The position numbers and the translations under genes are program-made. Below the pieces are notes generated by a model that was given only the letters and a program-made list of their open reading frames with translations, made no database searches and was not told the origin of the DNA. A stretch of DNA of 64,000 nt from Adhaeribacter rhizoryzae (lineage in GTDB: Bacteria; Bacteroidota; Bacteroidia; Cytophagales; Hymenobacteraceae), in contig NZ_VWSF01000009.1 in assembly GCF_008629685.1 (NCBI RefSeq), forward strand, positions 153,802-217,801, in the 5' to 3' direction. Below, in pieces: positions 45,659-54,237 of this stretch (position 1 is its first letter; the number at the start of each line of letters is the position of its first letter).

Positions 45659-45763
45659 ATGCCGCGTCAATCCGGCGAACCAGCTACTAATAGCCCTAAC
45701 TTGCAGCCGGTTTCGCCGCCAATTCCTGACGCGGAAACCCGGCCCCGCCGCCCTAAATATTAG
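45659..45763 (+). CDS. 34-residue Pro-rich micropeptide (candidate)
   Basis: ATG 5 bases after the stop of the micropeptide, in another frame, running through an A8 tract. The product is polar, Pro/Arg-rich and ends in RRPKY. The two together could be a helix and tail split by a stop, or a translationally coupled pair. The terminator at 45805 follows. The rest of the gap 45374-46138 has nothing recognisable. Confidence 0.35.
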   Translation: MPRQSGEPATNSPNLQPVSPPIPDAETRPRRPKY

Positions 45764-45804
45764 GGCTGTTTTGGTAAGCTTTAGTAAACATTTATAATCT
45801 ATAC

Positions 45805-45831
45805 AGGAAGCCTTAACGGCTTCCTTTTTTT
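45805..45831 (+). terminator. intrinsic terminator
   Basis: AGGAAGCC-TTAAC-GGCTTCCT followed by T7. Its presence after the micropeptides supports transcription of that stretch. Confidence 0.8.
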
Positions 45832-46138
45832 ATGCAAAAGCTTAAATAAATTTGGCATAACCAGCGCATTGGTGGCAGATTCAAATTTACCTTACGCGGC
45901 AAAATACCTCTCACTAAATTCCTTAACCGGTACACAGTTTTAATAATCGAGGATCAAAAATATTAGCCTTTTTCCGGAGCAAAAGCAGCTAATATTTTTT
46001 TACACTTAGTTGTAACCTCCACCGGGATTGGCTACTCTATTGGGTATTAATAAAGCAAAAAGCACCAATTAAAAAAAAGCGCTTGTTCGCAAGAGCAACA
46101 TCTAAATCAGATTGTACTAACCCTTAACCCATACAACC

Positions 46139-46483
46139 ATGACTATACTTTATGCCTCCATTGGTTTCTTTGCCTTAGCCGCTTTATTTGGTTTATATTT
46201 ATTAACCTTTGTTTTAAAAGGCCGGGAAACGCCCAAAGCTGTTGTTTTCACACACGGTCCTTTAGCCGCTACTGGGCTAATATTATTAATCATCTACATT
46301 TCGCGAGGCGGCCCTGGGCCAATAGAAAGCCTGGTTTTGTTTTTATTAGCAGCTTTGGGCGGACTTTACATGTTGTTCCGGGACTTGAACGGTCGGCAAA
46401 TTCCTAAAATACTGGCCATTGGCCACGGCTTGCTGGCGGTAACGGGTTTTATCTTCCTGCTCGTATTTGCGCTAAATAAATAA
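46139..46483 (+). CDS. four-helix membrane protein with internal duplication
   Basis: 114 residues with four membrane segments. The first half (FGLYLLTFVLKGRETPKAVV, then THGPLAATGLILL) repeats in the second (GGLYMLFRDLNGRQIPKILA, then GHGLLAVTGFIFL). So two two-helix units face each other, each with a charged KGRETPK/NGRQIPK loop. No family recognised. Lies before the DUF2231 and sigma genes, 124 bases away. Confidence 0.65.
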   Translation: MTILYASIGFFALAALFGLYLLTFVLKGRETPKAVVFTHGPLAATGLILLIIYISRGGPGPIESLVLFLLAALGGLYMLFRDLNGRQIPKILAIGHGLLAVTGFIFLLVFALNK

Positions 46484-46607
46484 TACTTCGCACGCTAGTA
46501 ACAGGCTAAAATTATTCATTTCCGGAGCAGCACGCTTATTTTTATTCTGACTAATGTACCCGCGACAACTCTGGTGCTTTGCTTAAACCCTGCTAATATT
46601 TACAGCC

Positions 46608-47045
46608 ATGAAAATACTGGGGCACCCCATTCACTTAATAATGGTTCATTTTCCGGCAGCCTTATTCCCGATGGATTTAGTCTGTTCTTTTATATATTTT
46701 TATACAGCAGATACCGCTTTTAGAGATGCTGCTTTTTTTGCGCTGGCCGGCGGCGTAATAACCGGTTGGCTGGCTGTTTTCTTTGGCGCCGTAGATTTAA
46801 CCCAAATAGCAGCCGATAGGCCCCAGGTTATAAAAAAAGCTTACCTGCACGGCGGCATTAATTCGTTGGTAATATTTTTTTATACCATAATGGGTTTTAT
46901 GCAGTTAGATCTGTACCCCCACTTGCCCGCAGCAACGCTTTTAAATTTGCTTTTAAAATTAGGGCTAGTAGGCCTTTTAACGGCCGGCAATTATTGGGGT
47001 GCCAGTTTACTGTTAAAAGATAAAGTAGGTATTGAGCACTCGTAA
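46608..47045 (+). CDS. DUF2231 membrane protein
   Basis: 145 residues with four membrane helices and an N-terminal HPIHLIMVHFPAALFP, the key motif of DUF2231 (its His are suspected haem or metal ligands). Its stop is one base before the ATG of an ECF sigma gene, so translation is coupled. This may be a sensor or membrane anchor for that sigma factor. Confidence 0.8.
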   Translation: MKILGHPIHLIMVHFPAALFPMDLVCSFIYFYTADTAFRDAAFFALAGGVITGWLAVFFGAVDLTQIAADRPQVIKKAYLHGGINSLVIFFYTIMGFMQLDLYPHLPAATLLNLLLKLGLVGLLTAGNYWGASLLLKDKVGIEHS

Positions 47046-47046
47046 C

Positions 47047-47712
47047 ATGGAAGCAATCCTGAAAACCAAAACAATATCAGACGCAGAACTGATAACCAAA
47101 ATATTAGCCGGCGAAACAGCGGTTTACGAAATATTAATCCGGCGGAACAACCCTTATTTATTTAAGGTAGGGCGGGCTTATGGCTATAATAAGGAAGATG
47201 TAGAAGACTTAATGCAAGATACTTTTATAAGTGCTTATCAAAACTTAGTTAAATTTGAGCACCGCGCTTCTTTTAAAACCTGGTTGGTAAAAATAATGCT
47301 CCACCACTGTTACCACAAAAAACAGCTACTGCGTTTTAAAAACGAAAGGCCGGCGTATGCGGCCATTAATGAAAAAGAAATTCCTATGTTTTCGCATCAG
47401 CCCGCAGACCCCGATAAAAAAATATTGCACAAAGAGCTTGGGATAATTATTGAGCAAGCCATCGGTCGGATTCCGGTTGATTACCGGCTGGTATTTTCGT
47501 TACGGGAACTGAACGGCATGAGTGTGGCCGAAACTGCCGAAGCCATGTCTTTATCGGAAGCCAACGTAAAGGTGCGGCTTAACCGGGCCAAAGCCATGCT
47601 ACGCAAAGAAATTGAAAAAATGTACGCGCCCGAAGATATTTACGAGTTTAACCTTATTTATTGCGACCGGATGGTAGAAAAAGTAATGCACCAAATCAGC
47701 AATGCACATTAA
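47047..47712 (+). CDS. ECF-type sigma factor next to DUF2231
   Basis: 221 residues from ATG 47047 (one base after the previous stop). Region 2 has RAYGYNKEDVEDLMQDTFISAYQN, and region 4 has LRELNGMSVAETAEAMSLSEANVKVRLNRAK. The C-terminus carries an extra EFNLIYCDRMVEKV segment of 25 residues beyond the usual end. No anti-sigma gene follows. Confidence 0.9.
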   Translation: MEAILKTKTISDAELITKILAGETAVYEILIRRNNPYLFKVGRAYGYNKEDVEDLMQDTFISAYQNLVKFEHRASFKTWLVKIMLHHCYHKKQLLRFKNERPAYAAINEKEIPMFSHQPADPDKKILHKELGIIIEQAIGRIPVDYRLVFSLRELNGMSVAETAEAMSLSEANVKVRLNRAKAMLRKEIEKMYAPEDIYEFNLIYCDRMVEKVMHQISNAH

Positions 47713-47805
47713 GATGCTCCCGGATTATTTGCCCTTGTACGCCTTCATAAATGCCTAAACTTTTGCCGCAGTAAATTGTTCAGTAACTATACTAGTTCTA
47801 GCGGC

Positions 47806-47949
47806 TGTTTCGTATACCTGTTTTGAGCAGAATACGACGCCATTGGTGGTGTTATTACTGCCAATTCTAACGTTGCGGCCAAACTACTTGCTGGTGAAGC
47901 TACCGCTGTGCGCAATACAGAACTAGCTAAAAAAATAGCTTCCGTTTAA
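47806..47949 (+). pseudogene. gene relic, copy 2 (same family as 8451-8576)
   Basis: The frame reads CFVYLF, an in-frame TGA, then AEYDAIGGVITANSNVAAKL and more, ending at TAA 47947-47949. At the TGA, copy 1 has CGA (Arg). So it is the same coding remnant with a nonsense mutation. The rest of the gap is featureless apart from the msrA promoter. Confidence 0.55.
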
Positions 47950-48006
47950 AATATTATTCCGGCGCTTAACGCCCATACCGCTAATCCAAAGGAATTATTT
48001 TACCCT

Positions 48007-48014
48007 TATATTTG
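48007..48014 (+). promoter_or_regulatory. -7 element of msrA
   Basis: TATATTTG fits TAnnTTTG, 35 bases before the ATG. Confidence 0.5.
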
Positions 48015-48049
48015 GTTCTGGTTATACCTAACTGTTATTCTGTACTCTT

Positions 48050-48733
48050 ATGAAACGGCTTTCCAATTTTTTGTTATTAAGCTTTATATTAATATTTAAT
48101 GCCTGTACTGATGCCAGTTCGCAGCAGGCCCAAAAGGCACCGGCCCAATTACCGGCCGAAGCCCAGGTAAAAGCCGCCGGGCAGGAAATTGCTACTTTTG
48201 CCAGCGGTTGTTTCTGGTGTACCGAAGCTATTTTTGAGCGGGTACAAGGCGTAGATAAAGTTATTTCGGGGTATAGTGGTGGCAAAGAGAAAAAGCCCAC
48301 CTACGAGCAGGTAAGTTACGCCAAAACCGGCCATGCCGAGGCCGTGCAAGTTTATTACGACCCCAAAGTGGTTACTTACCCCGAGTTGCTACAAATATTT
48401 TTTGCTACCCACGATCCTACTACTTTAAACCGCCAGGGTCCGGATGTTGGCCGCCAGTACCGCTCTGCTATATTTTACCGCTCCGACGCGGAAAAGCAGC
48501 AAGCCCAGGACTACGTAAAAAAACTGGAAACCGAACGCAAATATTCCAAACGGATTGTAACCGAAATACAACCGTTTTCCGCTTTCTGGCCAGCCGAAGG
48601 TTACCACCAGGATTATTACCAGCATAACCCCAACGATTCTTACATCCAGAATGTATCGGCGCCCAAAGTGCGTAAATTCGAAAAAGAGTTTAAGCACAAA
48701 CTAAAACCCCAATACCTGAAAACAAGCTCATAA
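48050..48733 (+). CDS. msrA: lipoprotein peptide-methionine (S)-S-oxide reductase
   Basis: 227 residues with a lipobox NAC (Cys19), so the enzyme is exported and membrane-tethered. Active site GCFWCTE with catalytic Cys54. Conserved blocks YSGG, HAEAVQVYYDP, FFATHDPTTLNRQGPDVG and a C-terminal YHQDYYQHNP. It reduces methionine-S-sulfoxide in envelope proteins. Resolving cysteines near the C-terminus are missing, so another donor must recycle it. Confidence 0.93.
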   Translation: MKRLSNFLLLSFILIFNACTDASSQQAQKAPAQLPAEAQVKAAGQEIATFASGCFWCTEAIFERVQGVDKVISGYSGGKEKKPTYEQVSYAKTGHAEAVQVYYDPKVVTYPELLQIFFATHDPTTLNRQGPDVGRQYRSAIFYRSDAEKQQAQDYVKKLETERKYSKRIVTEIQPFSAFWPAEGYHQDYYQHNPNDSYIQNVSAPKVRKFEKEFKHKLKPQYLKTSS

Positions 48734-48753
48734 GTTTAGCCAGAACATATTTT

Positions 48754-48786
48754 AAAAGCACGGATATTCCTTATCCGTGCTTTTTT
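48754..48786 (+). terminator. msrA terminator
   Basis: AAAAGCACGGATA and TATCCGTGCTTTT form a 13-bp stem with a T-run. Confidence 0.85.
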
Positions 48787-48831
48787 ATTTTCAGCCTGCA
48801 GCCAACACTTGTAACAGCGTACAAATGATTT

Positions 48832-49872
48832 TCAGATAGTTAGCGTAACGTCGCCGCCGATGGGGTAACCTACGCACGTGAGAATTAAACCCTGCTGAAT
48901 TTCTTTATCGGTTAGTACTTCGTTGTAGCTGTGCCAAACCTCGCCGGTATTGCAACGGGCTACGCAATTACCGCACTTACCGGCTTCGCAGCTATAAGGC
49001 AACGAAATACCTTGTTTTTTGGCCGCCTGCAAAATAGTAACCGGATATTGTACCGGCAGTTGGTATAGCCGATTCTGGTAATGCAAAGTAACCAAGTGGG
49101 GTTCGGTATCGGGTGGCAGATTAGGCGTTACTGGTTTATCGCGGCTGAAGTTTTCTTTCCGGATATTAGCCGCCGGCACCTCGGCTTCCCGCAGGGCGTA
49201 CGTGCACATGCGCATGTAATTAAGCGGACCGCACACATAGCACAATATTTCTGCGAGATTAGCCTGGCCGTAAGCTGCCAAAAATTGCTTCAATAAATCT
49301 TTGTGTAAATGTGCCCGGGTTAAATCCGGCGAATTGCTGTATACAAATTCAATCCGGAACCGGTCCGGAAATTTTTGTGCTAATTGGGTTAAGGCTTCCC
49401 GGAAAATAGTGGTACCCGGCTCGTGATTGCTATAAATTAATACTACCGATAGCGCCGGATAAACATGCAGCGCGGTCTTAATTAATGAAAATATTGGGGT
49501 AATGCCGCTGCCAGCCGCCAGAAAAAACAACTGTTTATAAGTACTTACATCCGGAGGTAAAGTAAAAAAACCGCCGGCGCCCGTAGTTAATATTTGGTCG
49601 CCGGGCTGCGCCCTATCTACCAGGTACCGCGACATGTGGCCGTTATCAATGCGTTTTACCCCAATAGTTAAGAGTTCGCCCAGTAGCGGCACCGACGTAA
49701 TTGAATAAGACCGCCGGATTTCCTGGTGTTGCGTTTTAAGTACCAAGGTTAAATATTGCCCCGGTTCGTATGTTATTTCGTTGCCTGCTTCCTGCGCAAA
49801 AGTAAAAGTTTTAAAGCCAGCTACCGCCTCCTGTATTTTCGTGATGGTTAAAACCTTGTATAATAAATTCAT
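48832..49872 (-). CDS. PaaE-like flavin/2Fe-2S NAD(P)H reductase
   Basis: 346 residues from ATG 49872 (an ATG 11 codons upstream exists). FAD domain with RRSYSITS, NAD domain with GSGITPIFSLI, C-terminal plant-type ferredoxin domain with CEAGKCGNC and a later Cys (LTCVG). It passes electrons from NAD(P)H to a partner oxygenase or hydroxylase, as PaaE does in phenylacetate breakdown. The oxygenase subunits are not in the window, so its real partner is unknown. Confidence 0.9.
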   Translation of the reverse strand: MNLLYKVLTITKIQEAVAGFKTFTFAQEAGNEITYEPGQYLTLVLKTQHQEIRRSYSITSVPLLGELLTIGVKRIDNGHMSRYLVDRAQPGDQILTTGAGGFFTLPPDVSTYKQLFFLAAGSGITPIFSLIKTALHVYPALSVVLIYSNHEPGTTIFREALTQLAQKFPDRFRIEFVYSNSPDLTRAHLHKDLLKQFLAAYGQANLAEILCYVCGPLNYMRMCTYALREAEVPAANIRKENFSRDKPVTPNLPPDTEPHLVTLHYQNRLYQLPVQYPVTILQAAKKQGISLPYSCEAGKCGNCVARCNTGEVWHSYNEVLTDKEIQQGLILTCVGYPIGGDVTLTI

Positions 49873-50210
49873 GCAAAAAGCAGCGTTAAGCAACTGAAAT
49901 TTCACTCTTACCAGCCCGCATTTAGCTGATTTAATCTGTTTGGGATACCCTGTTTCGGAATAAATAGTTACCCCCTGGGTTCCGGGCCCAAAACTACTGT
50001 TTACCTAAAAATACTTAACCTGGCGAATGAAGTTGAAATATTCGTTTAACAGCTTTGCCCAAACAGCCAACAAACAGGTTTACCGCATTAGGCTTATGAG
50101 GTTATCATCACTAATTAACTTCAAAAAATTACGGGACTAAGCATAAAATATTCACCCCGTTAGCTGCACCAATTAAATTGTAACGGAAGCGAACAATAAT
50201 GAACCAGACC

Positions 50211-50249
50211 GTCCGCATCCGGACAACCTATTTGGGTTATTTACCCAAA
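50211..50249 (+). promoter_or_regulatory. paired inverted repeats upstream of SH3b gene C
   Basis: GTCCG-CATC-CGGAC (50211-50224) and TTTGGGT-TATTT-ACCCAAA (50231-50249), 39 to 77 bases upstream of the sigma-54-type promoter, where bacterial enhancer-binding proteins often bind. Confidence 0.45.
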
Positions 50250-50287
50250 AAAGCTTCTTTTCGGGCCTATTAAGGCTATTTTGGAAT

Positions 50288-50303
50288 TGGCACAACGGTT
50301 GCA
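50288..50303 (+). promoter_or_regulatory. sigma-54-type promoter of SH3b gene C
   Basis: TGGCAC-AACGG-TTGCA fits the TGGCAC-N5-TTGCW consensus exactly. Predicted start near 50313, 103 bases before the ATG. Confidence 0.7.
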
Positions 50304-50415
50304 AACAACTATACCGAAGCCATTAACCGGTAACTACCCTAAACAAGCGTAATCCGGAAGTCAGCATAAAACTATTGAAAAAAGAAAAACAGAAAATCTA
50401 AAAAACTATACAACT

Positions 50416-50715
50416 ATGAAAAAAGCATTTTTTACCCTCGCCCTTTTAGTACAAGTAGGTTTTGCCATGGCCACCGAAAAAACCAAAAACGTAGCCCAGG
50501 TGCGTCACGAAAATGTAAAAATGTATCAGCAGGCCGGCACGGCTTCTAAGCTGTTAAAATCATTAACTACCGCCGACCGGGTGGAAATACTACGCCGCCT
50601 GAATAACCAGTGGACCATTGTAATGGTAGATGGCGAGGCCGGCTACGTACTGCACTCCGAGTTAGTTAAGCCAACTGCTTACCAAACCCTGGCGGCGGCT
50701 TCTGCTAAGCGATAA
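50416..50715 (+). CDS. small secreted SH3b-like protein C
   Basis: 99 residues. Signal peptide MKKAFFTLALLVQVGFAMA, identical to that of protein D. Core RHENVKMYQQAGTASKLLKSL, RRLNNQWTIVMVDGEAGYVLHSEL. The near-identity of leader DNA and signal peptide with gene D suggests a recent duplication. Under a sigma-54-type promoter. Terminator-like hairpin at 50748-50775 is imperfect. Confidence 0.78.
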   Translation: MKKAFFTLALLVQVGFAMATEKTKNVAQVRHENVKMYQQAGTASKLLKSLTTADRVEILRRLNNQWTIVMVDGEAGYVLHSELVKPTAYQTLAAASAKR

Positions 50716-50820
50716 ATCTCTGTTAAAAATATTGTTTGTTTGGGTATAAAGGGCGTGCATATTGTGCGCCTTTTATTTTTTACTTCTGCCTGTACCGCTC
50801 TTCTGAACAGGCCATATTTC

Positions 50821-51315
50821 TCAGTTAAAATCCGGCTGCTGGCGTAACCACGCCAAGGCGTTGCGTTCGTGCCCCTGTAATTTATTTAGTGTAGCCGCAT
50901 CCAAGGTAGAAACAGCTTGCAGAAATAAAACAGGCTGGTTGGTTACGTACTTGTTAAATAGCAGCTCTGCGCGAGGCAGGTGAAAATCGGAAGTAACCAC
51001 CACCACCTTATCGGGCTGATGTTGGGCTAGTAGGGGCTGCACCAGGGTAGCATCTTCTACGGTATTGCGGCTTAGTACAAAGGGCAAAATATTAGCGGTT
51101 GGCACGCCCCGGCTCATTAAATATTGGGCAGCATAGTACGCGTGGGGCTGGTTAGTGGTGTTAAAGTGCGGACCAAAGCCGCCGGTGCACAAAAATTTAA
51201 AACCGTAGTTATGGCGGTAAAACCTTAAAGCCGTCTGGAGCCGGTTCAAAGCCATAATACTTAATTGCCCCTGCTCATCGTTGGGTGCGCCCAAAACTAT
51301 AATTATTCCTTTCAC
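50821..51315 (-). CDS. YdcF/SanA-type DUF218 protein
   Basis: 164 residues, no signal peptide. Pattern IIIVLGAPNDEQGQLS, CTGGFGPHF, NTVEDATLV and VVVTSDFHLPRAELLF match DUF218, a Rossmann-like fold that binds S-adenosylmethionine in YdcF or acts in the envelope in SanA and ElyC. The lack of a membrane anchor points to a YdcF-like cytoplasmic form. Role unknown. Confidence 0.85.
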   Translation of the reverse strand: MKGIIIVLGAPNDEQGQLSIMALNRLQTALRFYRHNYGFKFLCTGGFGPHFNTTNQPHAYYAAQYLMSRGVPTANILPFVLSRNTVEDATLVQPLLAQHQPDKVVVVTSDFHLPRAELLFNKYVTNQPVLFLQAVSTLDAATLNKLQGHERNALAWLRQQPDFN

Positions 51316-51408
51316 GGTAAACTAAACGCAACCAGATTATCTTGGGCCGGTTCTTTGTTCAAGTTACGGATAAATAGTTTATTTGCACCCGTACCAAAAA
51401 CTGCTATC

Positions 51409-51804
51409 ATGCCCAAGCTTCTGAATATTTTCTCAGCTTTGTTTATTTTACGCCTGGGTTTAGGCATTAATATGCTCATGCACGGATTAGTACGTTTGCC
51501 CAAGTTAAACGCGTTTGCCACTAAAATGGCCACGGGCTTTGAAGGCACGTTTTTACCTACCGCTCTGGCCAAACCTTTTTTACTGATATTGCCAATACTG
51601 GAATTTCTAGCGGGCATTCTGATATTGGCTGGTGGTAAATATGGCCGCTACGGCTTAATATTATGCGGCCTGATACTAGGGGCGCTGCTGTTGGGCACTA
51701 CCTTAAAAGAAGATTGGGGAACCGCCGGCACCCAGCTTATTTATGTATTAGCAACGGCTTACGGCTTAGCCTTGTACGAACAGCAAGATCGCACCTTAAC
51801 CTAA
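51409..51804 (+). CDS. DoxX-like membrane protein
   Basis: 131 residues from ATG 51409 (a longer frame from 51265 overlaps the opposite gene and lacks a plausible start). Four membrane helices, with LRLGLGINMLMHGLVRL in the first and ILEFLAGILILAGGKYGRYG in the middle, as in DoxX/SURF4-type proteins. Often linked with redox or sulfur oxidation; here no partner is visible. Confidence 0.8.
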   Translation: MPKLLNIFSALFILRLGLGINMLMHGLVRLPKLNAFATKMATGFEGTFLPTALAKPFLLILPILEFLAGILILAGGKYGRYGLILCGLILGALLLGTTLKEDWGTAGTQLIYVLATAYGLALYEQQDRTLT

Positions 51805-51847
51805 AGTTAGCAACGGCACAAATCAGATAAATATTAATTTACCCAAC

Positions 51848-52054
51848 ATGAGCGGCCAAAACCGAAAAGACATTTACCCGGGCTTACCCGTAGCCATTAT
51901 TTTAAAAAAAGACCAGCGCAGCGGTAAGCTTACTTACGGCATTGTAAAAGATATTCTTACCAGCGCACTGTTTCACTCGCGGGGCATTAAAGTACGGCTA
52001 CAAGACGGCCAGATTGGGCGGGTGGCCGAAATAGAACCGGAAGAAACAAACTAA
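51848..52054 (+). CDS. ywbE: YwbE-family protein
   Basis: 68 residues, full length. GLPVAIILKKDQRSGKLTYG and GIKVRLQDGQIGRVAEI are family blocks (DUF2196). Small, KOW-like beta protein, cytoplasmic. Function unknown. 43 bases after the DoxX stop, so probably one transcript. Confidence 0.88.
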   Translation: MSGQNRKDIYPGLPVAIILKKDQRSGKLTYGIVKDILTSALFHSRGIKVRLQDGQIGRVAEIEPEETN

Positions 52055-52070
52055 CCCTTGCATTACCAAC

Positions 52071-52106
52071 AGGCTCCGGGCAACTTAATACCGTTGCCCG
52101 GAGCCT
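52071..52106. terminator. bidirectional terminator between ywbE and the TM2 gene
   Basis: AGGCTCCGGGCAAC and GTTGCCCGGAGCCT, perfect 14-bp arms, 8-base loop, between convergent genes. Confidence 0.85.
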
Positions 52107-52111
52107 AATTT

Positions 52112-52330
52112 TTAGCGGTAGCCCCGTTCCAGTTGTTCTATCCGGCGTTCGTTGTTATAGTTATCTACCATGCCGCTTAAGGTAAACGCATCTATCAGCC
52201 AGCCAATACCAAATAACTGAAAGGTAACCAGGTATAATATACCCGTTCCTACCTTACCCAGGTAAAATCGGTGCAAAGAAATAAATCCCAGGAAAAACCA
52301 AAGTATATACGCTACTAATTTCGATTTCAT
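52112..52330 (-). CDS. TM2-domain membrane protein
   Basis: 72 residues with two membrane segments. WFFLGFISLHRFYLGKVGTGILYLVTF and WLIDAFTL match the TM2 domain (the first given here as the motif region, residues about 11-37). Cytoplasmic Arg/Glu tail (NERRIEQLERGYR). Function unknown across bacteria. Confidence 0.88.
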   Translation of the reverse strand: MKSKLVAYILWFFLGFISLHRFYLGKVGTGILYLVTFQLFGIGWLIDAFTLSGMVDNYNNERRIEQLERGYR

Positions 52331-52530
52331 CGTTTTGTGTTTTAAGGTTGTATAGGTTTAATTAATAATTTATTAACCCCAATAAAATAGTTTTGGTTAG
52401 GGCTCTCTGCCAAACGGGCGGAACAAAGCCTTGTTTAAATTTATGACGTATACGCATAAACCGGTCGGTTAAGGCCAGATTATGCTATAAATTGTCTATT
52501 CTGTCCGGTAAATAATTAACCTTACCGGAA

Positions 52531-52538
52531 TACCTTTG
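52531..52538 (+). promoter_or_regulatory. -7 element of the DUF983 gene
   Basis: TACCTTTG fits TAnnTTTG, 39 bases before the ATG. Confidence 0.5.
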
Positions 52539-52577
52539 TGCCAGGATAGAGTATAAGCAAGAAAGCTCTTTTTATTT

Positions 52578-52973
52578 ATGGAACCGCGAGAAAGATCATT
52601 ATTATACGGTATTATAAACACCAAATGCCCCCGGTGTCGCGAGGGCAATATGTTTCCGCCGGGCACTTTGTACACCCGCCGTTTTGCCGATATGCACCCT
52701 AATTGTAATTGCTGCGGCCAAACTTTTGAGCCGGAACCAGGCTATTATTACGGCGCCATGTACGTGAGTTTTGGTTTCAGCACCGGTATATTTTTAGTTG
52801 TTTTATTTTTACTCAGCTTATTTGTAGAAGAATTAACCACAGCCATGGTGGCAGTAGCAGTATTGGTAGTAGTAGTGGGCCTGCTGCCGGTTATGTTCCG
52901 GTTATCGCGGGCGCTCTGGATTAATATTTTTATCCGGTACGAAGGGCCTTGCAGCCTGATTCCGAAAAAGTAA
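52578..52973 (+). CDS. DUF983 membrane protein with zinc-ribbon-like N-terminus
   Basis: 131 residues. N-terminal Cys pairs TKCPRCREG and CNCCGQTFEP form a zinc-ribbon-like motif, followed by two membrane helices (about 60-80, 88-108). The EPGYYYGAMYVSFGFSTGIF stretch is typical of DUF983. Followed by the AraC gene after 61 bases. Confidence 0.87.
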   Translation: MEPRERSLLYGIINTKCPRCREGNMFPPGTLYTRRFADMHPNCNCCGQTFEPEPGYYYGAMYVSFGFSTGIFLVVLFLLSLFVEELTTAMVAVAVLVVVVGLLPVMFRLSRALWINIFIRYEGPCSLIPKK

Positions 52974-53034
52974 ACCCGGATAGGTTAGTGTAATATCCTT
53001 TCTGTATTTTTGGGTTGGCGCTAACCTAACCCAA

Positions 53035-53913
53035 ATGCCGAAAAAGCCTTTACCCATTTACCAGATCCACGATTTTACCGAAGCTTCGCGCCAGGGTCCG
53101 GGCTTTTACCTGAACCGGTTCGAAGCCCATTTAAAACAACATGCGTTTATTCAGAAGCCGCATAAGCACAATTTTTATATTATTCTGCTGATTACCCAAG
53201 GCTCCGGCACCCATACCATCGATTTTAAAACTTACCCTGTAAACCCGCACACCTTATTTTTTCTTAGTCCGGGCCAGGTGCATGCCTGGCAATTAGCCGC
53301 CGATACCGCTGGTTATATTTTGTTTTTTAACCAAGATTTTTACCGGCTCGTGCAGCCGCTGGGCAAAATATACCGCTTCCCGTTTTTTAATACATTGCTG
53401 CCAAAACCAACTTTAATGCTGCCGACCGGCCACGTAAAACCGGTTACCACTATCATTCAACAAATGGCCGCTGAGCAACTAAACCAACAACCGCAGTGGG
53501 ATAATGCCGTAGCCAGTTACCTGAATATTTTGCTTATTCTGCTGAGCCGGGTTTACCAAGCCCAATACGGTTCCAGACAGCCGGCTTTTAACGCAAATAC
53601 CCCCTGGGAGCAACTGGAAGAATTATTGGAGCAGCATTACAAACAACACCAGCCGGTAAGCTTTTACGCCGAAAAAATGCACCTAACCGCCAAGCAACTA
53701 AACGACCTGGGTAAAAATATTGCGGGTAAAACGCTTTCGGAATTATTGCAGGAGCGGATATTACTGGAAGCCCGGCGCTTGCTCACGCATTCGTCCTTAA
53801 CCATTACCCAAATTGCCGCCGAACTGGGTTATTTCGATAATTCTTATTTTGCCCGGTTCTTTAAAAAACACATTGGCCAAACCCCCGAAGCTTTTCGTCA
53901 GTTGCTTACCTGA
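53035..53913 (+). CDS. AraC-family transcriptional regulator
   Basis: 292 residues. N-terminal cupin domain (HKHNFYIILLITQGSGTH, HTLFFLSPGQVHAW) and a C-terminal double HTH (FYAEKMHLTAKQL, then LTITQIAAELGYFDNSYFARFFKKHIGQTP). The cupin likely binds a small ligand. The gene stands directly upstream of the SH3b gene D region, but that gene has a sigma-54-type promoter, so control by this regulator is not implied. Confidence 0.93.
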   Translation: MPKKPLPIYQIHDFTEASRQGPGFYLNRFEAHLKQHAFIQKPHKHNFYIILLITQGSGTHTIDFKTYPVNPHTLFFLSPGQVHAWQLAADTAGYILFFNQDFYRLVQPLGKIYRFPFFNTLLPKPTLMLPTGHVKPVTTIIQQMAAEQLNQQPQWDNAVASYLNILLILLSRVYQAQYGSRQPAFNANTPWEQLEELLEQHYKQHQPVSFYAEKMHLTAKQLNDLGKNIAGKTLSELLQERILLEARRLLTHSSLTITQIAAELGYFDNSYFARFFKKHIGQTPEAFRQLLT

Positions 53914-54148
53914 GTAAATTAACCTTGGTTACAATAGCCTAAACCGCTAATAAATTAGTTACAACCGGGCCCCTATTCTAATCTGTACCGAATTCATATT
54001 TTATGAACAGCGGTTTCGTTTCTAAGGGTTACGTTAAAGAAATATATCTTCAACCAGAAAGAAATTTTAATTGGTTTGGCAAGCGCGTGCCTACTTGTAT
54101 TCCGGGGCATCCGGCAATGTAGCAGCCCGTGTTTGAACTGTATTAATA

Positions 54149-54182
54149 CCGAACATTAATTGTTCGGTAATAGAACAGTTCT
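54149..54182 (+). promoter_or_regulatory. palindromic sites upstream of SH3b gene D
   Basis: CCGAACA-TTAAT-TGTTCGG (perfect 7-base arms, 54149-54167) and AGAAC-A-GTTCT (54172-54182), about 55-90 bases upstream of the -24 element. The first shares arms with the site at 43663. Confidence 0.55.
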
Positions 54183-54237
54183 AAGCTGTTATTCGCAAAA
54201 ACAGGCTTTTTAGCCTATTTTAGGCTTTTTTTAGATT

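Noticed and set aside
51265..51408. Extended N-terminus of the DoxX-like protein
   Set aside because: The extension overlaps the opposite DUF218 gene and lacks similarity; ATG 51409 gives the normal N-terminus.
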